The notes below the pieces were generated by a model. The model did no database searches. It was given only the letters and a program-made list of their open reading frames with translations, and was not told the DNA's origin. A stretch of DNA of 19,424 nucleotides, taken from assembly GCA_002494135.1 (NCBI GenBank), contig DLBG01000049.1, forward strand, positions 1 to 19,424. The letters are read 5' to 3'. Shown piece after piece: positions 7,212-14,210 of the stretch. How positions within the stretch are numbered: position 1 is the stretch's first letter; the number at the start of each line of letters is the position of its first letter. A program made the position numbers and the translations under genes. Origin of the DNA: Lachnospiraceae bacterium UBA7027. GTDB taxonomy: Bacteria > Bacillota > Clostridia > Lachnospirales > Lachnospiraceae.

Positions 7212-8105
7212 ATGGCTTCATTTGTTATTTTAGTTGACTCCACAGCCGACATGAGTCCGGAGATGCTCGAGAAATATGACATCGACTACTGTCCCATGAA
7301 TTACACCATGGAAGGCAAAGAGTATCCCGCGCTTTTGGACTGGTCCGTTCACTCTTCGAAGGAATTTTATGACTTTATGAGAAACGGTGTGGTCATCAAA
7401 ACCACTCAGGTTCCGGTTCCTGTCTTTGAGGAAAAATTTCACAAGTATGTCAGCACCGGACATGATGTGCTTTATATCTCCTGCTCTTCTGCACTGAGCG
7501 GTTCCTACAATGCGTCCCTCCCCATCGCCAAGGATGTGATGGAATTAAACCCGGGACATACCATCCGCTGTGTGGATTCCCGCATCAGTTCTTTAGGTCA
7601 GGCCAATTTAGCCATCGTTGCCGCCGCCATGCGCGACGAAGGAGCGGACGTTAACGAAGTGGCGGATTACATCGAATCCATCCGCTTAACCAGACATCAG
7701 TATGCAACCGTGGATAATCTCGAATACTTAAAACGCTGCGGCCGTGTATCCGCCACCAGTGCATTCTTCGGGAATTTCTTCGGAATTCATCCTCTGATTA
7801 TTTCGGACCGGATCGGCCAGAACTATGCCATTCGTAAAATCAAAGGTGCCAAAAACGTTCTTCCGGAGCTTGCGGCGGAGATTAAGAAAAATGCCGTCAA
7901 TCCGGAAAGCCAGACTCTTTACATCTCCCATGCGGACAATGAAGATCAGGCCATGGCCCTTCGTGACATGGTAATGGCGGAAACCCCGTTTAAAAACAGT
8001 GTGATTTCAATCATCGGACCCATCGTCGGCGCAAGCGTCGGTCCCGGAACGATTTCCGCATATATTATCGGCGAAGAAGTCACCGTTCAGGGAGGGGAAT
8101 CATAA
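7212..8105 (+). CDS. fakB: DegV family fatty acid-binding protein (FakB-like, second copy)
   Basis: A 297-residue DegV-fold protein, clearly diverged from the copy just upstream. The landmarks are DSTADM (9-14), KTTQVP (63-68), CSSALSGSY (91-99, nearer the family norm than the first copy), DSRISSLGQ (122-130), LEYLKRCGRV (170-179) and GPG at 277-279. As in the first copy, the position of the usual HxGPG histidine holds Ser (S275). AAGGAG precedes the start. Its stop overlaps the fakA start by one base (TAATG), so the two are likely to be translationally coupled. Bacteria often keep several FakB proteins with different chain-length or saturation preference; two in one operon suggests two fatty acid classes, which is inference. 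Confidence 0.9.
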   Translation: MASFVILVDSTADMSPEMLEKYDIDYCPMNYTMEGKEYPALLDWSVHSSKEFYDFMRNGVVIKTTQVPVPVFEEKFHKYVSTGHDVLYISCSSALSGSYNASLPIAKDVMELNPGHTIRCVDSRISSLGQANLAIVAAAMRDEGADVNEVADYIESIRLTRHQYATVDNLEYLKRCGRVSATSAFFGNFFGIHPLIISDRIGQNYAIRKIKGAKNVLPELAAEIKKNAVNPESQTLYISHADNEDQAMALRDMVMAETPFKNSVISIIGPIVGASVGPGTISAYIIGEEVTVQGGES

Positions 8106-9469
8106 TGGCCACTTCGGTACTTACCGGAAGGGATTTATACTCCCTTTTTACCAACGGATATCGTAATTTAAAACAAAACGCCGCCATCGTGGACGCGCTC
8201 AATGTCTTCCCCATCCCCGACGGGGACACCGGAAAGAATATGTCCATGACCTGGCTTGGCGGCATTGAAAATGCCGATAAAGAAGAAGAGAATGCCGGCG
8301 TTATGGCAAAGGCTTTCTCCAAAGGAACCCTGCTTTCCGCAAGAGGAAATTCGGGTGTCATCCTCTCACAGTTCGTCCGCGGTTTCTCCACGGGAATCCG
8401 GGAACTTGAGAAAGTCACTCCCGCAGACTTCGTGCTTGCCATGCAGTCGGCTTCCAAAAAAGCATATTCTTCCGTTTCCGTGCCCACCGAAGGCACGATG
8501 CTGACCGTTATGCGCGAGTGCATCGAAACTTCCGAAAAGGAGCCGGAACGATATGAAGATTTTGACAGTCTCTTAAAAGAAATTGTCGTTGAGATGAAAA
8601 AATCCCTGTTAAACACTCCGAACCTTCTGCCCTGCTTAGCGGAAGCCGGAGTTGTGGATTCCGGCGGAGCCGGACTTTTGTACCTTTTTGAAGGAATGCA
8701 GATGGCCTTAAACGGAGAATTCATCGAAAGCGACGAAGAGAACACCGAAACACCCGAAGAATTCTTCACTCCGGATTCCCTGCGCAAAGCCAACATGAAA
8801 AAACATGTAAAATATGCCATCGTGGCTGCGGCTTCCGGTGAGGGAATGATTGAATATTTTAAAAACGAAGGCGTCCTTGCGGTCATTGACGGCGGACAGA
8901 CCAACAACCCTTCCGCAAAAGCTTTCGTGGATGCATTCTATTCCGTGGATGCCGATGAAATCATCGTGCTTCCGAATGACGGAAATATCATTCTGACCGC
9001 AAAACAGGCGGCGAAGATTTATAATCCCGAAAAGGTGCATGTCATTGAAACCAAATCCATGGCCGAAGGATATTCCGCCATGTCCATGGTAGACTATTCC
9101 CTTCCCACGGTGGAAGCTCTGATTGAAGAAATGACACACTACCTGCCGAACGTCACCACGGGCTATGTAACCACTGCGACACGTGATGCTTCCATCAACG
9201 GCGTGGATGTAAAAGAAGGTGCATATGTCGGTCTGACGGATGATATTTTATCCTGCAATACAGACAAATTCGAGGCTGCCATGGAACTTTTCGCGGCACT
9301 GCCCGACATGGATGACAAACAGGTCATCACCGTTTTCTACGGAAAGGACGTAACGGAAGAGGAGGCCCTTCATTTAGGAGATCTGATTCTGGAAAAATAC
9401 CCTCTGATTGAGGTCGGTTACATTAACGGAGCAATGGAAGTTTACTCCTTTATGTTTGCAATAGAGTAA
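8105..9469 (+). CDS. fakA: FakA-type fatty acid kinase, short form (DhaL + C-terminal domain)
   Basis: A 454-residue protein that would phosphorylate FakB-bound fatty acid with ATP. The N-terminal DhaL/DAK2 kinase domain (about 1-205) has the metal-binding PDGDTG (38-43), ARGNSG (79-84) and VDSGGAG (184-190). The C-terminal domain (about 237-454) has SGEG (244-247) and GGQTNNPS (263-270), then a TRDASINGVDVKEG region, all recognisable FakA features. Characterised FakA proteins are about 550 residues, with a middle domain between these two. Here only about 30 mostly acidic and polar residues (about 206-236) join them, so the middle domain appears to be absent. The start overlaps the second fakB stop by one base. 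Kinase assignment is well supported by motifs and operon; the effect of the shorter form is unknown. Confidence 0.9.
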   Translation: MATSVLTGRDLYSLFTNGYRNLKQNAAIVDALNVFPIPDGDTGKNMSMTWLGGIENADKEEENAGVMAKAFSKGTLLSARGNSGVILSQFVRGFSTGIRELEKVTPADFVLAMQSASKKAYSSVSVPTEGTMLTVMRECIETSEKEPERYEDFDSLLKEIVVEMKKSLLNTPNLLPCLAEAGVVDSGGAGLLYLFEGMQMALNGEFIESDEENTETPEEFFTPDSLRKANMKKHVKYAIVAAASGEGMIEYFKNEGVLAVIDGGQTNNPSAKAFVDAFYSVDADEIIVLPNDGNIILTAKQAAKIYNPEKVHVIETKSMAEGYSAMSMVDYSLPTVEALIEEMTHYLPNVTTGYVTTATRDASINGVDVKEGAYVGLTDDILSCNTDKFEAAMELFAALPDMDDKQVITVFYGKDVTEEEALHLGDLILEKYPLIEVGYINGAMEVYSFMFAIE

Positions 9470-9518
9470 ACGTTCTGCTCCCGCACGGGCCGGAGATTTT
9501 TACGGCCGGGAGATTTGT

Positions 9519-10454
9519 ATGAAGAAGGTTATCATTGATTTATTAGGCGCTGACAACGGCCCCGAAGAATTATTATCCGGTGTCGTTAAGGCAGCGGAAA
9601 AATTCCCGTCGCTTGGTTTTATTTTAGTCGGGGATGAATCCGCCGCCCGCGCTTTTTTAAAAAAAGAGGGAGTCAGTGCTCCTTCTTTTGAGTTTATCCG
9701 GGCAACGGATTTTATTTCGAATCACGAACCCGCGATGGCAATTTTCAAAGGCCGTGACGAATGCTCGACCGCGAAGGCACTGGATGCGCTGAAGTGCGAC
9801 GAAGACGTCATCGGACTTCTTAGTGCCGGCAATACCGGCGCGCTGATGGTCGGAAGTATCTTTCGCCTCGGTCTGAAAGACGGACTGAAAGCACCGGCTC
9901 TTTCCACCATGCTTCCGAACGTTAAAGGCGGCATGACAACTCTTGTGGACTGCGGTGCAAACGTAAATATCGATGCGGCAAATCTTGTGGATTTTGCAAA
10001 ACTCGGAAGTGAATTTGTAAAAAGAATGTTTGATTTGAAAGATCCGCGCGTGGCGCTCTTAAACGTCGGCCGCGAGGAAGGCAAGGGAAGTCCCCTTTAC
10101 GTGCAGGCCTACGGACTTTTGAAAACCGCAGGCGAAAACGGGGAAATCCATTTTATCGGCAATGCCGAAGGATATGACATTATTACCGGCTATGCCGACG
10201 TTGTTGTCTGCGACGGGTTTGCCGGAAACATCGTCTTAAAACTTACCGAGGCCGTCGGCAAAACAGCGCTTTCCATCGTCGAATCGAAGGTGGATCCAAA
10301 AACGCAGGACAAATTAAAAGACCTCTTTGTTTTCAACGAGCGCGGCGGTGCCACGTTCCTCGGAACAAAGAAGCCCGTAATTAAAATGCACGGCTGTGCG
10401 AACGCCGATACGGTCGTTGCGTGTACCGGGCAGCTGCTGAAGGTGTCCGGGTAA
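9519..10454 (+). CDS. plsX: Phosphate acyltransferase PlsX (divergent)
   Basis: A 311-residue PlsX-family enzyme, which interconverts acyl-ACP and acyl-phosphate and so links fatty acid synthesis, the Fak route and PlsY. Conserved parts include DLLGADNGP (7-15, for the usual DAMGGDxAP), SAGNTGALM (102-110), NVGREEGKG (182-190), CDGFAGNIVLK (231-241) and GGATFLG with the late HG (about 277-292). It is some 20 residues shorter than typical PlsX and its first motif is altered, so it may be a second, specialised copy alongside a housekeeping PlsX elsewhere. A GGGAG box (9508-9512) precedes the ATG, with a small hairpin (GGCCG/CGGCC, 9488-9507) just before it. The stop lies 1 bp from the stop of the convergent glycosyltransferase gene. 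Confidence 0.92.
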   Translation: MKKVIIDLLGADNGPEELLSGVVKAAEKFPSLGFILVGDESAARAFLKKEGVSAPSFEFIRATDFISNHEPAMAIFKGRDECSTAKALDALKCDEDVIGLLSAGNTGALMVGSIFRLGLKDGLKAPALSTMLPNVKGGMTTLVDCGANVNIDAANLVDFAKLGSEFVKRMFDLKDPRVALLNVGREEGKGSPLYVQAYGLLKTAGENGEIHFIGNAEGYDIITGYADVVVCDGFAGNIVLKLTEAVGKTALSIVESKVDPKTQDKLKDLFVFNERGGATFLGTKKPVIKMHGCANADTVVACTGQLLKVSG

Positions 10455-10455
10455 T

Positions 10456-11487
10456 TCAGTTTTTTACCTTTCCCTTGAAAAAGACTCTGCTGAAAGCGAA
10501 CTGATACAGATAGAACCGAATCGGCACCGCAATCAGAACAGAAAGAGTAAATGCCACAATGAGCGGAAGCTGCGGTAAGAACATACCTGTCAGAAAACAG
10601 GCAAAGGTATAGTACGTGAAGCGGAATGCCGCATAAAGAAGCGTTCTTCCGCCGTCACGGTAATGGATTCTCTGAAACTTCAGCGCATCCACTCCGAGGT
10701 TGATAAAGAAAGCCGCGGCACCGATAACGGGCACCGTAACCAGACAATAGTTATACCCGTAGGTAAGGGTTGCAACCAAAACCGCAATCTCCGTAATGAT
10801 TCCGGCAATAATGGAACCTGCCGCGGAGGTAAAGAGTCTTCTGTAAATGCGCAGCGTGTCCAGCAGCGGGTTAAAATGCGACGATTTGTTTCCGTCGATG
10901 TAAACGGAATCGACCGGAATCAGATCAATCGGAATATGCTGGCAGTCCGCATAATAAAGCATATTGATTTCATAATCGTATTTTTCACCGGATACAAGCG
11001 TCAGCCATTCGATTTCGGACACCGCAAACCCACGAAGTCCCGACTGATTGTCGCTTAAGTAATGTCCGGTAAGAATACAGTAAACCCAGCGAGAAAGGAT
11101 GTTGCCGATCATCGATTTTGCCGGCACCTCGCCTTGGAAGGAACGCTCCGTAAGCACCATGGTGGCTCCTTTTAACAGGGTTTCCCTGACGCGTACAATG
11201 TCGGAAACCTTGTGCTGGCCGTCCGCATCCGCTGTGATAAAATGCGTGCACTCCGGAAACAGTTCCTTTATCCGGCTCATGCCGAGCTTGAGTGCAGCGC
11301 CTTTTCCGCCGTTTTGGGGTACACAAACCACTTCCGCCAGATTCCTGACGGAATCAAAAACGGGTGCATATTCCTCCCCGCTTCCATCGTCCACGACGAG
11401 GCAGGAAAAGGATTCGCTTTTCAGTTGTTTTACGAGTTTTACAAGCTCTTCATCCGGCTGATAGGCCGGAATCAAAACAACAACCAT
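10456..11487 (-). CDS. GT2 glycosyltransferase with C-terminal GtrA-like membrane domain
   Basis: A 343-residue protein from the chosen ATG. The N-terminal half (about 1-215) is a family 2 glycosyltransferase: VVVLIPAYQPDEEL at the start, VVDDGS (31-36), the nucleotide-sugar-binding DAD (87-89) in ITADADGQH, and NQSGLRGF. The C-terminal half (about 225-335) has about four hydrophobic segments and resembles GtrA. Such fusions usually make or move polyprenyl-phosphate-linked sugars for surface polysaccharide. The reading frame extends upstream to a GTG at 11532, but the ATG at 11487 has a GGAG about 10 nt upstream and starts directly at the first domain strand, so I prefer it. The start is only 14 bp from the start of the divergent hydrolase. 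The sugar and the acceptor are unknown. Confidence 0.88.
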   Translation of the reverse strand: MVVVLIPAYQPDEELVKLVKQLKSESFSCLVVDDGSGEEYAPVFDSVRNLAEVVCVPQNGGKGAALKLGMSRIKELFPECTHFITADADGQHKVSDIVRVRETLLKGATMVLTERSFQGEVPAKSMIGNILSRWVYCILTGHYLSDNQSGLRGFAVSEIEWLTLVSGEKYDYEINMLYYADCQHIPIDLIPVDSVYIDGNKSSHFNPLLDTLRIYRRLFTSAAGSIIAGIITEIAVLVATLTYGYNYCLVTVPVIGAAAFFINLGVDALKFQRIHYRDGGRTLLYAAFRFTYYTFACFLTGMFLPQLPLIVAFTLSVLIAVPIRFYLYQFAFSRVFFKGKVKN

Positions 11488-11501
11488 AGTGAGGATACTC
11501 C

Positions 11502-12494
11502 ATGCTGTATCATTCTTCGAACAATCTAACACCGATTCCCGATGCGGAGTTCAAAAGCCGCATCATAAAAGTGCACGACGCCATTTCGGCCGTATGTACA
11601 AGCGGACGTTTTGCATCCTTTGACGGTTTGGAAATCGCCTATTATTACTATCTTTGCGAAAATCCCGTCGGAAGTATTGTTCTCGTGCACGGCTTCACGG
11701 AATTTGCCATGAAGTACGAAGAAATCATTTACTACTTCCTGGAAGCCGGTTATAACTGCTTTATCTACGACCAGCGAAGCCACGGGTATTCCGGTTCCGG
11801 AATTGACGATCACCGCTACAATCACGTGGAAGATTTTCGCGAATACGGGAAAGACTTAAATGCCTTCATCGAACAGATTGTTCTTCCGAACTGCGGTAAC
11901 ACCGCTCTTTCTTTATACTGCCATTCCATGGGCGGAGCGGTTTCACTGATCTATTTCCACGATTTCAAACCGGATTTTATTAAGAAAGCCGTTTTCTCGT
12001 CCCCGATGGTAAAACCGAGAATGGCAAAAAACTTCCCGTTTTGGCTGGTCAAAGCTTCCGTTCGCAAGTCCGTAAAAAAAGTCGGATGGAACGGTGCGTT
12101 TGCCCATACGTCACATTTTAATCCCAATCCCGAGTATACCGCAAGTCATGATTCTTCTAAAGCACGATTCAACCAGAATATCCGCCTTCGGAGAGCCGAC
12201 GAACACTACCAGAATTCCGGTTCCACCAACCGCTGGCTAATGGAATGCCTGAAGCTTCATACCTTTCTCCTGAAAAAAGACTATTTATCGGAAATCTCCC
12301 AGGAGATCCTGATTCTCGAAGCCGGACAGGACGGTGTTGTTTATACCGGGCCTTACAAAAAGCTTGAAAAATATCTGCCGCACTGTAAAATCTCCGTCTA
12401 TCCGAACGCAAAACATTCGATTTACAATTCGGACGATGAAACGCTCAAAAGATATTGGGAGGAGATATTCTCCTACCTGAAAGGATCCTTCTAA
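11502..12494 (+). CDS. Alpha/beta hydrolase, monoacylglycerol lipase / lysophospholipase-like
   Basis: A 330-residue alpha/beta hydrolase of the PldB/serine-aminopeptidase (Hydrolase_4) type. The oxyanion region is VHGF (62-65), the nucleophile elbow is CHSMGG with S142 (the first Gly of GxSxG is Cys), the acid is probably D277 in EAGQD, and the base is H305 in NAKHS. No signal peptide or membrane helix is apparent, so it is probably cytoplasmic, possibly acting on lysolipids or monoacylglycerols. GAGGAT lies about 8 nt before the ATG. The start is 14 bp from the divergent glycosyltransferase start and the stop overlaps the convergent tadA stop. The fold and triad are clear; the substrate is inferred from the family. 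Confidence 0.88.
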   Translation: MLYHSSNNLTPIPDAEFKSRIIKVHDAISAVCTSGRFASFDGLEIAYYYYLCENPVGSIVLVHGFTEFAMKYEEIIYYFLEAGYNCFIYDQRSHGYSGSGIDDHRYNHVEDFREYGKDLNAFIEQIVLPNCGNTALSLYCHSMGGAVSLIYFHDFKPDFIKKAVFSSPMVKPRMAKNFPFWLVKASVRKSVKKVGWNGAFAHTSHFNPNPEYTASHDSSKARFNQNIRLRRADEHYQNSGSTNRWLMECLKLHTFLLKKDYLSEISQEILILEAGQDGVVYTGPYKKLEKYLPHCKISVYPNAKHSIYNSDDETLKRYWEEIFSYLKGSF

Positions 12495-12976
12495 TCATCC
12501 GTCTGATCGGTTTTCAGCCGGACGCGCAGCGCACGAAAGAAGTCCGAGAGCATCCTGCTGCACTCGCTTTCCATAACGCCTTCGGTCACCTCCACCCGGT
12601 GATTGAACCTGGGCTCATGGAACAGATCCAGAATACTTCCCGCACAACCCGCTTTTGGATTCCGGCAGCCCATCACAACTCTCGGGATTCTTGCCTGAAC
12701 GATGGCCCCCGCACACATTTGACAGGGTTCCAGCGTCACATACAGCGTACAGTCTTCCAGCCGCCAGTCGCCGATTACCTTATCGGCTTTTTTTATTGCA
12801 ATCAGTTCGGCATGGGATAATGTGCTTTTATCGGTTTTGCGCCTGTTATAGCCTCTTGCGATGATTCGTCCTTCATGAACGATTACGCAGCCGATGGGCA
12901 CCTCGCCCAGAGCCTCCCCCTTACGGGCAAGCTTCATGGCTTCCTTCATATAGAATTCGTCCGGTTTCTGTGTCAT
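12491..12976 (-). CDS. tadA: tRNA-specific adenosine deaminase TadA
   Basis: A 161-residue cytidine-deaminase-fold enzyme that converts the wobble adenosine of tRNA-Arg(ACG) to inosine. The zinc and catalytic residues are visible: HAE (H55, E57) and PCxxC (C85, C88) in TLEPCQMCAGAI. VPIGCV and the GNRR-like YNRR are also typical. The frame continues upstream to an ATG at 13003, but AAAGGA sits about 6 nt before the ATG at 12976, and homologs begin near the DEFYMKEAM segment, so I use 12976. The gene ends convergently with the lipase-like gene, and the two stop codons overlap within 12491-12494. This is an essential gene in most bacteria, and the assignment is secure. Confidence 0.95.
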   Translation of the reverse strand: MTQKPDEFYMKEAMKLARKGEALGEVPIGCVIVHEGRIIARGYNRRKTDKSTLSHAELIAIKKADKVIGDWRLEDCTLYVTLEPCQMCAGAIVQARIPRVVMGCRNPKAGCAGSILDLFHEPRFNHRVEVTEGVMESECSRMLSDFFRALRVRLKTDQTDD

Positions 12977-13005
12977 ATATAATCCTTTGCCGCACCGAAA
13001 CATAA

Positions 13006-13052
13006 ACGGCAGAAGTCTCCCTGCAAACGAACTTGCAGTCCCCTCCTGCCGT
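13006..13052. terminator. Nested hairpin between the DUF4177-like gene and tadA, possible terminator
   Basis: Outer arms ACGGCAG (13006-13012) and CTGCCGT (13046-13052) pair perfectly. They enclose a second perfect hairpin, CTGCAA/TTGCAG (13021-13026 with 13033-13038). On the minus strand it follows the hypothetical gene and precedes a T-rich but broken tract, so it may end that transcript. On the plus strand it is followed by CATTTTT. The nested, internal-loop form is unusual for a simple terminator. Confidence 0.5.
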
Positions 13053-13076
13053 CATTTTTCGTAAATTTATTAAATG

Positions 13077-13655
13077 TTAATCCATTTTCTCACGTTTGAA
13101 AATCAGATATGTGCGAAGCACGCCCTTTCCCTTGGGTTCTCCGTACATGCGGTCCAGTTCCCATCCTTTTGAGCCGTAGTCATTGAGAATGTTCTCAATG
13201 GAAACGTAGTCGCCAAGTTTTCCCTTCGGACGATCTGCCTCCAGCTGAATCTCGTCAACAAATTCCACGGCATATTCATACTGTCTGTTTGCCATACGTT
13301 CCAGCTTTGTGTGGATGGCGGTTAAAGTTTCGAGTTTGCAGACGTTCATCGCATCCTGCAGTTCCTCTCTGCCTGCGTCTTCGAACAGGTCGGTTTCCAC
13401 AACTCTTTTCTGCTTAACGATTACGGTGTCATAGCCTTCGGAGCTTTCCATAATCATATTCTTTGCAAAATCAATATTATCTGCTCTTCTGCGGTAGCCC
13501 TTGTTATCAAGGTATGCAAGCGCCGCTGCAAGAATATTGTCTTCGTTTTTTTCAAGTCCGGTGTCCAGAAGTTCTTCGGTCTCATCGATGGAAGAAGTCT
13601 GAATCAGGGAACTCTTTCTGAGTTCCTCTCTCATTAAGTTCTTTAAGTCTGCCAT
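13077..13655 (-). CDS. Hypothetical protein with DUF4177-like C-terminus
   Basis: A 192-residue soluble protein that I cannot assign a function. The N-terminal two thirds are helical and charged, with many Glu, Asp, Lys and Arg. A Leu/Ala-rich helix (about 41-50, AAALAYLDN) stands out. The last 65 residues fit the small DUF4177 pattern: a Tyr-containing strand, then ILNDYGSKGWELDRM, then a strand ending in LIFKRE. A GGGGGG ribosome binding site lies before the ATG. It is probably monocistronic, with its own promoter on the minus strand and a hairpin after the stop. There is no signal peptide or membrane segment. Coding status is supported by length, ribosome binding site and promoter; the DUF4177 match is by pattern recognition only. 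Confidence 0.75.
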   Translation of the reverse strand: MADLKNLMREELRKSSLIQTSSIDETEELLDTGLEKNEDNILAAALAYLDNKGYRRRADNIDFAKNMIMESSEGYDTVIVKQKRVVETDLFEDAGREELQDAMNVCKLETLTAIHTKLERMANRQYEYAVEFVDEIQLEADRPKGKLGDYVSIENILNDYGSKGWELDRMYGEPKGKGVLRTYLIFKREKMD

Positions 13656-13699
13656 AATCGTCCCCCCAGTTTAAAAATCTGTGCGCTTCGCGCTCTTTT

Positions 13700-13728
13700 A
13701 TTGTAACCCTTAAAGGAAAAAATGAAAA
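13700..13728 (-). promoter_or_regulatory. Predicted promoter of the DUF4177-like gene
   Basis: On the minus strand TTTTCA (13728-13723) and TACAAT (13705-13700) are 17 bp apart and about 45 bp before the start at 13655. The leader between contains a small GCGC/GCGC repeat (13682-13692). It lies back-to-back with the opposing DUF1858 promoter. Confidence 0.5.
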
Positions 13729-13739
13729 GACCGAAAATC

Positions 13740-13768
13740 TTTACAATCCCACAATTATTCGCTATAAT
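13740..13768 (+). promoter_or_regulatory. Strong predicted promoter of the DUF1858 gene
   Basis: TTTACA (13740-13745) and a consensus TATAAT (13763-13768) are separated by exactly 17 bp. The gene starts at 13807 after a GGAGGG ribosome binding site, which leaves a short leader. This is the most consensus-like sigma-A promoter in the window. Confidence 0.75.
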
Positions 13769-13806
13769 ATATACATATCTGATGTGACTAATGGAGGGAA
13801 CAAGAA

Positions 13807-13995
13807 ATGGAAGTTTCCAAAGATATGACTATCGGCGAACTCTTAAAAAAGGCTCCCGAAGCAGCACCCGTTCTTCTCGGTGCAGGAATGCACTGTATCG
13901 GCTGCCCCGCTTCCCAGGGAGAATCCATTGAAGAAGCCGCCATGGTACACGGACTTGATGTGGATGCCTTAATGCAGCAGCTTCAGGCGCTGTAA
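13807..13995 (+). CDS. DUF1858 domain protein (CxxC redox-disulfide type)
   Basis: A 62-residue protein consisting of a single DUF1858 domain, the small helical domain often named for hybrid-cluster-protein-associated redox disulfides. It has the expected DMTIGELLKKAPEAAPVLLGAGMHCIGC pattern, split here around the helix, with the CxxC at C31/C34 followed by Pro, then a second helix (SIEEAAMVHGLDVDALMQQL). Function in this family is not well established; a role in redox or metal-cofactor handling is assumed. The gene has its own consensus promoter, a GGAGGG ribosome binding site and a strong terminator, so it is transcribed alone. A ferredoxin gene lies 215 bp downstream, which fits a redox neighbourhood. 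Confidence 0.92.
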   Translation: MEVSKDMTIGELLKKAPEAAPVLLGAGMHCIGCPASQGESIEEAAMVHGLDVDALMQQLQAL

Positions 13996-14034
13996 GCCGT
14001 CCCATCGGTTACCTATTTTACTTTCTCATGAATG

Positions 14035-14070
14035 AAAATGCCCCGATCGTCTATAGACGCGGGGCATTTT
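14035..14070. terminator. Strong rho-independent terminator after the DUF1858 gene
   Basis: Perfect 11-bp arms AAAATGCCCCG (14035-14045) and CGGGGCATTTT (14060-14070) enclose a 12-bp perfect palindrome CGTCTATAGACG (14048-14059). The A tract before and the T tract after the stem make it able to act in both directions. Confidence 0.88.
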
Positions 14071-14114
14071 GCTTATCCCAAGTTCGATGCGACAAACAAA
14101 GATTAGATACCTAT

Positions 14115-14145
14115 TTGCTTGCTATTTTCCTTTACATGATATACA
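14115..14145 (+). promoter_or_regulatory. Predicted promoter of the ferredoxin gene
   Basis: TTGCTT (14115-14120) is followed 17 bp later by GATATA (14138-14143), with the overlapping TATACA (14140-14145) as an alternative -10. The leader contains a small hairpin, GCTGCC/GGCGGC (14172-14186), before the ribosome binding site. The exact -10 is uncertain. Confidence 0.45.
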
Positions 14146-14210
14146 ATTACCTCAGGTTGTAGAAATGTAATGCTGCCTTAGGCGGCGATTAATCAAGGAG
14201 GAAACTTACT

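Noticed and set aside
8080..8907. Long minus-strand open frame (275 codons) across the fakA start
   Set aside because: It lies opposite strongly motif-supported fakA and fakB codons, is Ser/Phe-rich with no recognisable domain, and has no ribosome binding site context; it is an antisense shadow.
11488..11532. Upstream GTG start of the glycosyltransferase
   Set aside because: It would add 15 residues outside the domain and overlap the divergent gene start, with a weak ribosome binding site; the ATG at 11487 has GGAG at good distance.
12977..13003. Upstream ATG start of tadA
   Set aside because: The ATG at 12976 is preceded closely by AAAGGA and matches the usual TadA N-terminus.
13006..13052. 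Small SRP RNA near tadA
   Set aside because: The SRP RNA often lies near tadA in Clostridia, but the stretch is too short and lacks the conserved apical loop motif.
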